Shown one piece after another: positions 45,603 through 57,020 of a DNA stretch of 64,000 nt. This DNA is from Coprinus comatus (Eukaryota > Basidiomycota > Agaricomycetes > Agaricales > Agaricaceae). Position numbers and translations under genes: made by a program. Position 1 is the stretch's first letter, and each line of letters begins with the position of its first letter. A model generated the notes under the pieces. That model was not told the origin of the DNA. It searched no databases and saw only the letters and a program-made list of their open reading frames with translations. The DNA lies in contig JAWPGT010000030.1 in the NCBI GenBank assembly GCA_034638255.1, positions 124,001-188,000 of the forward strand, read 5' to 3'.

Positions 45603-46386
45603 CCTAATCCCAATAACATACTCCCCTCAAAAACGCGATACATATACGGTTTAGGATCCATACTCTCACTCCCACTCCCACTCCCACTCCTACTCATACT
45701 CATACTAGTGTGCATATCTTTTTCCAATACCGATGCCCCAGGACCATTATTCAACATAAGACCTTTTTTCATATAATACTCCGAAGCCATTAAATGCAAG
45801 CCTTTAAGCATATCCTACCAAAAAAAAAAAAAAAAAGAAGATAAGAAGTGCGAGAGCAGGTAATCAAATAAATAAACCATACCGATGGTGGCATATTCAT
45901 ATCCATACTATGCGTATAACTATGACTTGTCCTGGTCTCATCGACACCTAATCCTCCATCCTCCCCACCCCCATCCTTATCCCCATCCTCTACATCTGCA
46001 TCTCCAATTTTTCGTTTCTTTCCAACCCTAACACGAAATTTTTCAGTCGTACTAATAGAATTAAAGTCCAATTCCAGTTCCTGCTCATGTTGTAATTCCT
46101 TCGACATGTTAGCCCTAACATACACATCCTCTTCACGTTCTTCTTCTTCACTTTCACAGTCAACACGCTTTCGTTTTTGACTACCTGGGCTTTGGCTTTT
46201 AGTTACCCAAAAACCAACTCCATCTTTATCTTTATCTCCACCTTTATCTTTCACCATCCAACCCCTACGATAATGACGATAATCATTAGACATAATACGC
46301 GTTTGCATTGATGTATGTGTCTGTTGAACCCGTATACCATTCAACGCCGAAACGTCATAAATGGTACTACGACGATAGTGATCCAT
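45176..46386 (-). CDS. Uncharacterised basic/acidic nuclear-type protein, 344 aa
   Basis: Three exons (46386-45883, 45814-45604, 45495-45176) with exact phases give 344 aa. The start MDHYRRSTIYDVSALNG is the first ATG of the frame. A KRKR cluster (near 46170) and a GKKRKIGD stretch look like nuclear localisation signals. The most ordered part is MLKGLHLMASEYYMKKGLM and, after a Ser-rich gap, YMYRVFEGSMLLGLGVLVQE, which straddles intron 2; this helical pair is probably the conserved core. The C-terminus is highly acidic (DQDQDQEVTDEGYFGEEDND). The second intron contains a 30+ nt T homopolymer (about 45567-45599 on +). I do not recognise the family; a chromatin or transcription role is only a guess from composition. 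Confidence 0.6.
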
Positions 46387-46942
46387 AATAACAAGAGCCA
46401 GGAGAGAAATTCCAACACACAAATACACTTGACCCCATGATAAATAAACAAATTAAACTTTCGAAATTTGAGAAACCCTAACAACGCTATAGTGAGCTAT
46501 CAAATTAACTTATTGCGGATCAGCTGGTAAGTATGTATGGCAGTAAAACATGAAAAGATATTCCTTATATTGGAGTCCACGTCCACTTCTTTCCAAAGTA
46601 TAATGGAGTGGTGTGAGAATCTTCCTCCATAAAAGCAACCAAGAGACCAAACCACGAAGATCTAACGGTCGAGTTCGCCGCGTATGACGGGGAAACAAAA
46701 TCATCAAATTCTTTTCTAGTCAAAGTTGAAACTCACCAAACATTTCAACTATGACCACATAATCATTTTTCACACCTCACACACCTTGGTTGGGGATTCT
46801 ATCTTAAATTGCTGAATAATCAAGTCCATGATGGTATGCTGAGTTATTAGTGGTAGTGAAAAATGATTGCTGGGGGGCCACAACAATATGGTAAAAACAA
46901 TGTAAATATCTAAGGAGTTTTGTGTCGGAGTATGCCCGTCGT
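46387..46942. other. Intergenic region between tandem minus-strand genes
   Basis: Promoter side of the 344-aa protein gene and 3' UTR of the ATP synthase gamma gene. No additional gene is seen. Confidence 0.5.
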
Positions 46943-48128
46943 CTAGAGAGCACTGGCACCTTGAAAAGAATAAGGAAATGAGGGCAAGGGCAAAAAGTGT
47001 ATGCATACCGGTAATGATATCGACCAACTCGTTGGTGATGGCGGCTTGACGACCTCTGTTGTATTGCATGGTCAGTCTAGCAATCATGTCAGTGGCGTTC
47101 TTGGAAGCATTGTCCATGGCATTGCGACTATCGAGAAAGCTTTAGAAGTCAAGCACTCAAGAAAATGTACAACGTTACATACCGAGCACTTTGTTCGCAA
47201 GCGTGACCTTCGACGAGAGCGGCGTAGATGGCATTGGCAAGGGAGAATTCAACCAAGTCCTTAGTAGCATCATCCTCATTTCATATGCGTTGAAGCCAGC
47301 TAAAGATACGTTAATTGATAAAAGCGGTATAACAAACAATATGAAGCGACGTACCACTCTCCTTGAGCGCCTCCTCACCCTTCACTTGCATGACAGCAGA
47401 CTCGTACGAGATAGCCGAGACGAACTTGTTGTAAACGATAACGACCGAATCGAATTTGACACCGCTCTTGATGATAAGGTCGGTGACACCAGCAGCATCA
47501 GCAAAGGTAGGGATATCCCTGCCAATCTGGTTGAAGGTCATGGAGAAGTTGGAACCATACTGGCGAGATAGTTGACCCTTGGACTTGTCACCAATGATAG
47601 CGACAGGAGATTCGGGGTTAATTTGTTCGTTGGGAAGAGGGGATTCGGGGTCAGCTGTGAGGGCTTTGCGGGTAGCCTTTGAGACGGAAGAGTGAATACC
47701 ACCACAAAGACCCTTGTCTGAGGAGATGACGACAAAGAGCTTGTTGGGGGTGGGTTTATCGGAAGGAGTGTGTGCGAAGACCTCTGTCGTTTTTGTGATT
47801 GTTGGTGACGGAGGTTATGAAGGGAAACTGTTGAAGAACATACCCGCGTTGGCAAGACCGTACTCCTTGCCAGCATTCATAGCCCTCTGAGCCTTTGCAA
47901 GCTTTGTGGAAGCAATCATTTTCATTGACTATATATTATACGAATGTCAGAAAAATACATGATATGTGGCAAGAAATGGACCTTTGTAATTTTCTCAATG
48001 TTCCTGACAGACTTGAGACGGAGCTCAATCTCACGGAGAGTGGCCATATTACGAGCCTGAGCTGGTGCAGCATTGAGCTGTTGCTGGGATGCAGCGCGGA
48101 GGACAGTACGGCGTGCTAGCATCGACAT
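46943..48128 (-). CDS. ATP3: Mitochondrial F1Fo ATP synthase subunit gamma
   Basis: Central rotor stalk subunit of the mitochondrial F1 ATPase. It starts [17 protein letters not shown], an Arg-rich import presequence, followed by [23 protein letters not shown], the conserved N-terminal helix (given in part), [36 protein letters not shown], and the C-terminal helix [20 protein letters not shown] ending TGASAL. Six exons; the last junction gives G|GTGCCAGTGCTCTCTAG. Around 47279 one base is missing: the text AATGAGGATGATG interrupts the frame between NAYEM and [15 protein letters not shown], where the family has a continuous sequence. This is best read as a single-base deletion, in the assembly or real. 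Shares a 181-bp divergent promoter region with eIF2-beta. Confidence 0.93.
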
Positions 48129-48309
48129 GGTGGACAAAGGTTGGGTTGACTTCACCTCGGGCACGAACGGACGCGGTCAATGTCAGTCCCACGTGTCCTT
48201 ACAGGGTAGTAGGTTCTCACGCATATATTATAGGTATGATGTTCCCACGCCTTCACGCTGATTGAGAGTTGCTGATCACATCGAGTCAACACTTCATCTC
48301 TCTTCTATC

Positions 48310-49690
48310 ATGGCAGACGAACCTCTCTTCGATCCTTCCCTCAAGAAACGCAAGAAGAAGACTGTAGCTTTCACAGAGGACCCACTAGGCGCAGATGCTG
48401 ATCCTACAGCACCCGCTCCACAAGTTATCGAGAGTACAACTGTCAACGGCGATGCAGTCGATCTTGGTCCAGCTACTGCCCATGAGGCCATGAAGGCTGG
48501 TCAAGTAAAAGCAAAAGATGAAGAAGATGACGTAAAAGCAATGTTTGGCGATCTCAAGAAGAAAAAGAAAAAGAAGGAAATTCCTCTCGACTTGGTGCGC
48601 TTCAAAATCCTCCATATTTCACCCACCCCCTCTCACAACTTTTCAATAGGGCGAAGATTCAGGAACTGCTACCCCAGTTACTACTACTTCTACAGACGTA
48701 CCCCAAGTAACCTCGGAGGACCTCGATTTCTCTGACATGAAGAAGAAGAAAAAGTCGAGCAAGAAGAAGGCTGCATTTGATCTTGAAGCTTTGAGAAAGA
48801 CTCAACGAATCCAAGAAACAATCCGGTGAAACCAAAATTAAAGACAAAAACAGAAGAAGACGAAGAAGAAGAAGATGCTCAAGTTGATACTTCACATCTC
48901 GACAACCTTGATGAGTCAGAACTTGGAGATAACCCATTCTCGCGCCAGATGCACCTGTGGGTGTTGATGCCGGCACGGAACCTTGGCTTACTAGCGATAG
49001 AGATTATACTTACTCCGAGGTAATTACAATCGCTCATATCATCACATGTATCACTATTTATCTGACAACTCTTTCCAGCTCCTCACTCGCTTCTATGCAT
49101 CACTACACGCAGCAAATCCTGCCCTCTCTCCGCCTCTTCCAAACGTTATACCATCGCTCCTCCCTCTATTCATAAAGAAGGAAACAAAAAAACCATCTTT
49201 GCTAATGTCACTGATATCTGCAAAAAGATGCACCGTCAGGTTAGTGTTATCTTACTCTCACACCCGCTATATGAGATTGAATCAATATCTATCAATTTGT
49301 TTTAGCCGGAGCATGTCATTCAATTCCTTTTCTCCGAAATGGGTACAACAGGAAGTGTAGATGGTGCTGGACGTCTAGTTATTCGTGGTCGTTTCCAACA
49401 AAAACAAGTTGAGAATGTTTTACGACGATATATCGGTACGTCTTTTCTCCACATTCAGCAGAAAAAAATGAAACAAAATTGACACTCACACGCACACACA
49501 CACACACTCTCTCTCAACAGTTGAATACGTTACTTGCAAAACATGCAAATCACTCGATACACTACTCACGAAAGAAAACCGTATTTTCTTCATGGCATGT
49601 GAATCATGTGGTAGTAGACGTTCAGTTAACGCTATCAAGAGTGGTTTCCAAGCTCAAGTTGGTAAGAGAAGTAAGAACAAGACTGGATAG
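48310..49690 (+). CDS. SUI3: Translation initiation factor eIF2 subunit beta
   Basis: eIF2-beta of the eIF2-GTP-Met-tRNAi ternary complex. N-terminal half: three lysine blocks ([23 protein letters not shown]) that bind eIF5/eIF2B-epsilon. C-terminal half: [68 protein letters not shown] and the C2-C2 zinc finger CKTCKS...CESCGS. Introns at about 48594-48650, 49021-49078, 49240-49304 and 49436-49520. Three apparent one-base deletions break the frame at about 48796 (EA-FEKDS), 48942 (NPFS-APDAP) and 49140 (NPALSP-SKRYT). Otherwise every family motif is intact, so residual sequence errors are likelier than decay. Confidence 0.93.
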
Positions 49691-50246
49691 ATTAATATAT
49701 TTCGAGGTGTTGATGTCAATGTCGATGTCGATGTCGTTGTCAATGGTCATATGGTTAATTCCATGGGAAGTTTTGTTTTCGTCCTCTTTCTTGTCAGTTT
49801 GTCTCTCTCTTTACATATACATACATCATTCTCTCTCTCTAGATCATTTCACACTTCACATTTCACATTTTTTTCATTAAACTGTTCTAAGACAACTTGG
49901 AAGCAAAAAAAAAAATCTACGAAAACGGAAACGAAACTTCGAAAGGATAAAACTCTATAAAAAGATTCACTCTGACTAATGTTACAAAAAAGTATAAAAC
50001 AAAAAAAAAAAGTAAGATCATGATACCATGATACCATGATGTATGACGTTTGGGGTAGGAAAAAGGAACCAGTACATAAAAACACAAGGTACCGAACAAC
50101 GATATATTATTATCTTTGTGTCATGTGCGCGTGGTAGTACGAGTTATATGAATGTGTGTGTGTGTGAGAGCGCGTGTGCGAAAAGATTCGGATTCGGATT
50201 CGGATTCGGGATATTTGGGATTTGGGATTTGGTGAAAGAGATAAAA
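49691..50246. other. Intergenic region between convergent genes
   Basis: 3' flanks of eIF2-beta and hexokinase. Contains a hexanucleotide repeat (TTCGGA, about four copies at 50187-50209), a GATACCAT direct repeat near 50022 and a (TG)n run near 50156. No gene seen. Confidence 0.5.
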
Positions 50247-52556
50247 TCAGAGATCTGCGTATATACCAGCATCTTTTCTGATTTTGGTCATAGCTATAAA
50301 AAAAAAAGAATGAAATGAAATGAATTTAATTTTAACGATCATCATCATCATCATCATGTGAGGTTGAACAAAGAAAAAGTCAAAGACTAACCTGCAATAA
50401 TCGCACTTCCCACACCACTACCATCTTCAGCATGGTGAGTTATGATATTCCTTTTTTTTTGTTTCAGATCGTTTTGGTTTAGTTTCTTTATGTAAAATAG
50501 ATGAAAGATGACTTACCTTCCCCTATCACCAAATATATCTACTAATCCTTCATGAACTCTATCTGCAAAACTTGGATATTTCTGTGTTGAAGAGAACATA
50601 CACACAACGCGACATACACGAGGTGGGTTGGGGTGGGTAGATAAGAAGAAGTATGGGTGGAAAAATCGTTTAACACGTTAAAAATACTTCCTAGATAGAG
50701 GAAAGAGAGAAAGAGACAAACGCACGTTGTATAAACTTCCATCAGCACCAACAGAACAACCTTCATCCAAATAACCCTTTTTACTAACGATAGCAGCAAT
50801 TCCACAAGCACTTAATCTTGCAGCTCTTCTTCCAATTAATTTTGCAAGAGCTCGAAAGAATTGACGTTCAGCAAGTGTAGTTTCAACAGCGAAAAAGTGT
50901 GAAAATATTCCAACTATCATGAGTAATTCATCCGTAGGATCACTTTTTTTTTTTTAATTTGATTTTTTGTGGTGAAAAGAATATAGGAATAGGTTTAACA
51001 TTGTATTGGTTTTTTTTTTTTTTTAAAAAAAAACAGGGAACATACCTTTCCATTAAAGACAAAAACGCAGTGTCAAGAACATATGGAACTTCGATTTTAT
51101 AAGTATTCTGACCCAAAAACAAAATACCTTCATCAATAAGTTCACAAATCACCAAACGAAGAATTTCTCCCAAATATCTCCCTGAAATGAGTTTCTACAA
51201 CGAGTACAAGGAATCAACATAACATAATCTTCTTTCAAGGGATGCAAATAGAACATATAAATATAACTAACATACCTCAAATGCTTGTTCATGGGGTTTA
51301 TTAGATGTTTCATCAACGATTGTATCGTATTTGGTCCTTGGCAAATGCTCATGTTCAAATGAATCAAAAGCACCCTATATCAAACAGAAACAGGAAGAAA
51401 AAAAAGAACGTCAGTCAGCATGTAAGAAGTAACACTGTGATTCGGTTTGATATACCCATTCACAATTGATTGCAATCTTGGCAGAAGGATCTATTCCAAG
51501 ATTGTTCAATTTAGGAATATCGGCTACATCTTCCATATAAGCGGCGTTACACCCAGTGCCAAAGATGACCGCAATCTTGGTCCTCGGGTTCACATAATTG
51601 GATGCAATAAGAGTACCAGTTGTATCATTAATAAGTGCTGTCAGGTGAACTGGTACTTTCTAAAAGGTATCAGAAATAAGGGTTATTAAGGATGAAACAG
51701 GGTGAGTTGTGTGAGGAAATGAAATAGTTACTGACATGCTTCTCGAGTGATTCACGGAACATTACGGCGACGTCCCGACCTTCGGTATTAACTGCACCGA
51801 AGCCTTTTGTCCAGCGGATGAGGACACCATGGTCAATCTTGGTTTGTCTAAACGGATTATAGTAAATTTCAAATTAGAACATTAGAAATAACAAATGAAC
51901 ATACGCGCATGGGTACGAGAACTGATTTGTTATGAATTAACATTTTCTGTCATTGATAAGATGTTTTGTACTACTCACGGTAAAGCCAAGTGGGAGAGTT
52001 TGACCCTCTTGTAAGATAAAGCCTCCACCTTCTTGTGCCAAGTTGGTATCGATGAAAGTCTTGAGACATTCAGCACAAAAGTCGAAGAGCTTTTGACCAT
52101 CATCTTGTTTCTGTTCTTCACTAAGACGATATTTAGATTGTGTGATCTCGAATTTCCCCTCTCCTTGGATAGTAACGAGACAAACACGGAGATTTGTCCC
52201 ACCTGAACGGAGATATCAGATTAACGGGTAAGGATCTTAGGCTAGGGCGGTGTACCGAGGTCAACAGCGAGGTAATCTCCTTGTTCTTTACCTGATGGCC
52301 AGCCAAAGACATAGGTGGGAATCATAGGCTTGTTCAAGGATTAGGAAGGATGCAATCGGATTGTTGTAAGAGATTACACACGACGATCTGTTCTGGCTTT
52401 TCGAGACCAAGTTCGAGGGCATCTTTGAAAGCCTCTACGATCATGCGCATACGCTGAGGAGTGAGAGTGAAGCTGTTGGATTGTGAGTATGAACACTGTG
52501 ATAATTGTACGAGGGGATACATACATGCTCTCCAGCCTCCTAAGATGATCTGCCAT
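50247..52556 (-). CDS. Hexokinase
   Basis: Cytosolic ATP-dependent hexose kinase, first step of glycolysis. The model starts at MADHLRRLES; exon 1 is 52556-52525 and exon 2 begins at 52472 after a 52-nt intron, giving LESIFTLTPQRM. Further exons carry FGWPSGKEQGDYLAVDLGG and TNLRVCLV (phosphate 1 loop), LIRWTKGFGAV, ALINDTTGTLIASNY with the catalytic Asp, IFGTGCNAAYMED (phosphate 2 loop), INCEWGAFDS, and the C-terminal adenosine region DGSGVGSAIIAA, ending MTKIRKDAGIYADL at 50247. A longer upstream open frame exists (to 52918), but it has no hexokinase similarity. At least nine introns. Hexokinase I/II versus glucokinase type cannot be settled here. Confidence 0.93.
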
Positions 52557-52847
52557 CGTCCTTTGAGATATGAGTGGGTATGTAGATCTGGGGTAATTGG
52601 AGGAACATACTTCTTTGTTGCATGGGGTAGAGACTCTTCATCGTGAGTCCTTGTGTGTATGGCAAGAGTCTGTCCACTTGGGAGAGTTACGCTGCCACTT
52701 CCTCTGCGGGATAAGACCATTGTTGTAGTAAGTGCAAGTAGGGAGGAGAGTAGTGGAGCTGCCCAGTGCCGTATATTGCTAGCCTTGTCCCCATTTGGCA
52801 ATTTGATTCCCGTGTGAACGCTACGCTGTTTCTTCCTCCTGCAAACC

Positions 52848-53367
52848 ATGATTGGCCTCAAGAGTACCCTCAACGTCCGTCTTCCTTCATTGTCCACCTC
52901 ATTTCTAGCTGCTGACAACCAACTCTAGGTTATTGACAACTCTGGCGCACTCATTGTAGAGTGTGTCAACGTTCTCAAGCAAAAAGTCAACAATGGTTGG
53001 GGTTCCGTTGGTGATGAAATTGTTTGTGTGGTGCAAAAGGCCCGTCCCATTTCTGCAGCATCCCAAGCCTCTGTCAACGCTGTAAAAGTTCGTCGTGGAG
53101 ACGTTCGACGCGCCGTAATTGTCCGAACACGCAAGGCCGTCCGAAGACCAGACGGTAGAGTCATCCGTTTCGATGATAACGCTGCTGTCCTCCTTAACAA
53201 CAAACGCGAAATGCTCGGAACACGTGTTGGTGGCCTTGTCAGTGCAGACCTGAGGATGAAAGGATGGGGAAAAATTGTTAGTTTGGCACCCAAGGCATGT
53301 TGTTTCGCGTTTTCCCTTTTTTGAAAAATGGATTCCGTTCTCACCGTGAATGATATAGGTCCTATGA
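52848..53367 (+). CDS. Mitochondrial large ribosomal subunit protein uL14m
   Basis: Component of the mitochondrial ribosome large subunit near the L19/L14 intersubunit bridge. Three exons: 52848-52874, 52929-53294, 53359-53367, total 402 nt, 133 aa. Exon 1 (MIGLKSTLN) joins to [19 protein letters not shown] after a 54-nt intron with donor GTCCGT. Landmarks: [45 protein letters not shown] and LGTRVGGLV, as in bacterial L14. Ending at 53322 in the unspliced frame would give an alien tail (ACCFAFSLF). A GC-AG intron (AAG|GCATGT...GATATAG|GTC, 64 nt) instead gives the family-like end LAPKVL, so that model is preferred. Confidence 0.9.
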
Positions 53368-53769
53368 GGCCCATGAACACCAATTCACACTGTTATCTGT
53401 TGTCTGCGGAGAATATCCCTCATGCTCATACAACCAGGTGCCCTCCTCAAGGCGTAGACCCTGCATCATAGATTTCGATGCAATGTATAGCACAACACAT
53501 CACCTTAATTTTATCTGCATCTTGGAGCGTCGTTTGCGTGAGATAAAAATGAATGTGTGTGTTGGGAGTCGGTCTGTCCGAGTGTAGCGAATCTCATCAT
53601 TCAATTATTGATGTCAGATCTGCCTCATGGTCACAACGTTGCTCGATAACAGTTTCAAAATGGTAGTCACCCGACAGATTATGATATATAGTCCCCTATT
53701 TCATTCTATCTTCAACTTCTCATCAAACCACCTCTTGACGAGAATTGCTTCCTTACAATCATCCAAATA
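53368..53769. other. Intergenic/5' leader region
   Basis: 3' flank of uL14m and the promoter and 5' UTR of the Zn2Cys6 factor. No further gene is visible. Confidence 0.5.
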
Positions 53770-56700
53770 ATGAAGCAAGCTGTTCGCCGTTCTACTGGTC
53801 CTCGAGGCCCAGGTACTTACGTCCAGAAAGCATGTTCAGTTTGTCGACAGAAGTATGTTCAATTTTACCCCACACACCCACACATTGTTCCGCTCCGGTT
53901 TTCTTATCGGTCTCTTACACCAAAGGAAAACCAAGTGTGACGGTATTAAGCCAGTCTGTAACCCTTGTGCTAGTTCAGGACGTGAAGGCGAGGTATGTGT
54001 TCATGACTCATTCACTTCCCCTTAATATCCACACCTCTTCTGATTAACACATAACTCATATCCGTTACCCTTGCTCCCTCACACACACGCCATTTACTAG
54101 TGCTCCTACGGCAAAGAAGCTAGTCGTCGTCCACGTACTGAAGCTCACTTTGAGGCCTTACTCAAATATCTTCGAACCTTGGAATTACTTTTGGATATAT
54201 GTGCAAAAGAACATGGTGGATCCGCAGCATTCGAATATAAGAGGTTTAGACCTTTAGATTGGGAAGATTTACCTGATTCATCACCTGAAGGAGTGTCACC
54301 TGAATTGGAAGAAAGTAATGAAGAACTTCCGTTATCTGAAAGTGCTGATGTTGCAAAACAATTGTGTCGACCTACTCAGAATTTAACTGTAAGCATCATC
54401 ATATCCCTCTCTCTCTATCTATATATATACCTTGGTTAAATCTCATTACGTAGCTTGTTGAAGAAGGTGGTCCTTTATTACTTCATGGCGCTACAGCACC
54501 ATTCCGATACATTTCGGAACCTAAGAGAACCCATTCTACTAGGATATCACGAATCTCAAATATTACAGGAAATCCAAACTCTTGTTATACTTTAATGCTT
54601 GATGGAGTGGATAGGTCACATTATAATCCAAATTTCGAATGGTCAAGACATTTACCTGCTGATACTGGATTCTTGGATCGAAGGGAACATGACAAGTTAG
54701 TTAAACCATCTCTTTTTGGAAATACTAGTACATCTAAACAAACCTTTTTTTCAAAAAAAAAAAAAACAGGATCCTCGATCTATATTTCAAATTCTCCTCA
54801 AGTTGGTGTTTACGCATAGTACCACCATTATTCCTACGAGACATGTATCGATCACTCAATTCGAAAACTCAAGAAATCGTAACATCACATTATTCACCAA
54901 TGTTACATAACGCTTTAATAGCTGCTTCAAGTGCTTTTTCAGATGATCCTCGTGTTAGAGATATTCAGAAAAGACAATTGTTTGTGGAGAAGGCTAAGAG
55001 TTATTTTGAACAGGAATGTTCGAGACCTAATCTTAGTGTTGTTACTGCGTTGAGTTTGATTGCTACTTTTTATTCGGGTCAAGGTGATCAGACTATGGGG
55101 TATATGTATTTTGGTTGGTACCCCCTTCTTTTTTTTTTTTCACTTCTTTTTGTTTGGGTTTTTTTTTTTTTTTTTTGGATGTTGATGTTCGTTTTTTTTT
55201 TATAGGTATGAGTGCTAGGATGTCTCAAGCATGTGAGTTGTTGCCTTCATTAAAAACATGTTAAAAAAATGGAATCTTATATATGAATAGTGGGTTTGGG
55301 AGTTGATTGTACGTCGTGGATTCAAGATAAAGTGATAACGGAAGAAGATCAAATGGATCGTAATTGGGTATATTGGACGACATTTTGTCAGGTTAGTTTC
55401 ACTTTTAAAAAATTCCTATCCGTTTTCTCATATTTATTTGTTTCTTTTCTTTTTCTTTTTTTGAAAAGGATGTTTGTTGGTCTTTATACGTGGGACGTGA
55501 TTCATGTATACCAAACGTATCTCAAAGGATCCCAATACCTTTTGTCGATGCTGAATTTGATAAAATGGATTGGGTACATTTGCCTTCAGGAATTTTACCA
55601 CAACCTGGTTATTTATCGAAAACTTTTCAATGGACAACTCAGTTGTTACAGATCGCAAGGCGAATTATGGATGTTGTGTACGCATTTTCTTTCTTCTCCT
55701 AGCATTTTTCATTTTTAATTTAAATAAATAAATCCTCTTAGGAATACGTTGGATAATCCCGCAGATTGTAATCGAGGAATTTCCAGGGATCAATTAATTA
55801 GTGGTATTGAGTATGAATCATTCAATGACATCATTAATATTATAAACTCATATAAAACTCCAGTGTACAATTGTGTACTTGGCATAGTAATTTGCCAGAA
55901 GAAATCAAAGACTCAGTTCGTACACGTATTACCGCAACACCCCATCGATTACAATTACACCTCACCTATCAATGGTGTTTCATTCTATTACATCGACCCT
56001 TCTTTAATCGACGCAAAGGTCTCATTTCATCCTTTGACAAAGAAATTGACCATGTAAAGGTTTGTACAAATTATCGATTTTTCTTTTTGTCTGTTATATG
56101 TGGAATATTGATATATTATTTAGCTCTGCAAACGAGCCGCAGATCGAAGTATGGAACTATTGGAAACATGGCGGAAATTATACACATTACGTTACGTACC
56201 AATCACATTGGTACAAATAGTGTTTTCCGCCGGAACAATTTACCTATTGTCAGCATTACATGCCACAAAAGGAGTACGAGTTGGTATCAAAGAATTGCGT
56301 TCTTCATTGGATAATGCAAGACTTTGTATCAATTATTTGAGAGAAATAGGAGGATCTTGGCAATGTGCGACGAATATTGGAGATATTTTGATGGATTGGT
56401 TACAATGTCAAATACGACCGATTGTGGAAAGGAGGACTATGTCACCTTCGACTTCTGGATTTTTACCACCTCAGGTTCAGAGGACGACACCAAGGAAAAG
56501 GCAAAGATCGACAAGTCCAGGAAATTTGTCTAATTCAAGAGCTGATCATGTACGACAGAGAAGCGAGTTTGATGAGGTAACTGAATTATTGAATGGAGAT
56601 GGAAATGAAAACGAGGCAGTTCCGGTTCCAGCTGGACCGTCGTATGGAACTGGAGAAGAATTGGAATTCTCTATGGGACCAGGGATGTCGATGATTATAG

Positions 56701-56963
56701 AACAGAACGAAGCAGAGCAATGGAATGATTTGGAGTTGGAAAGTTCGATGCTTGAATTGTTAGGGTGGCAGATGGAAACCACAACTCCTGTGGGGATGGA
56801 TGGGTACCAACAACTGTGGGCACCTACGGAAAGACCGATGAGCCCTGTGAACCAACTTGCGATGCCCAATGGACAGCCTCTGTGGAATACGCCGTTTGTA
56901 GCTTTCAGTGCTGATGATGAGGAATTGGGGTATGAAATGGTTGGACGTGATGTGGATCAATAG
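53770..56963 (+). CDS. Zn2Cys6 fungal-type transcription factor with fungal_trans domain
   Basis: Start MKQAVRRSTGPRGPG. The zinc cluster spans exons 1-3: CSVCRQKKTKCDGIKPVCNP followed by CASSGREGEC, spacing CX2CX6CX6CX2CX7C, near the N-terminus. After an acidic linker (about residues 75-130) the fungal-specific transcription factor domain follows: LVEEGGPLLLHGATAPFRYI, HNALIAASSAFSDDP, SVVTALSLIATFYSGQGDQ, MGYMYFGMSARMSQALGLGV, DQMDRNWVYWTTFCQD and LYVGRDSCIP. Later come LTYQWCFILLHRPFFNRR and IVFSAGTIYLLSALHATKG. Introns are short and numerous (about ten). The C-terminal 180 residues are Ser/Pro/Glu-rich and may activate transcription. It resembles regulators of the xlnR/nitrogen (nit-4-like) class, but the target pathway is unknown. 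Confidence 0.88.
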
Positions 56964-57020
56964 TGATGTAGTAAAGTAAATATAAATAAAAGACAACTTG
57001 AGCTTGAACGTTGTAGTCCA

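Noticed and set aside
48826..49023. Separate small gene with acidic N-terminus
   Set aside because: It is a piece of eIF2-beta displaced by apparent one-base deletions.
50187..50209. Telomere-like TTCGGA repeat
   Set aside because: Only about four units in a 3' intergenic region, and not the TTAGGG-type motif; a simple microsatellite.
52557..52918. Long N-terminal extension of hexokinase
   Set aside because: The open frame runs on, but the sequence has no kinase similarity and overlaps the uL14m start; MADHLRRLES fits the family start.
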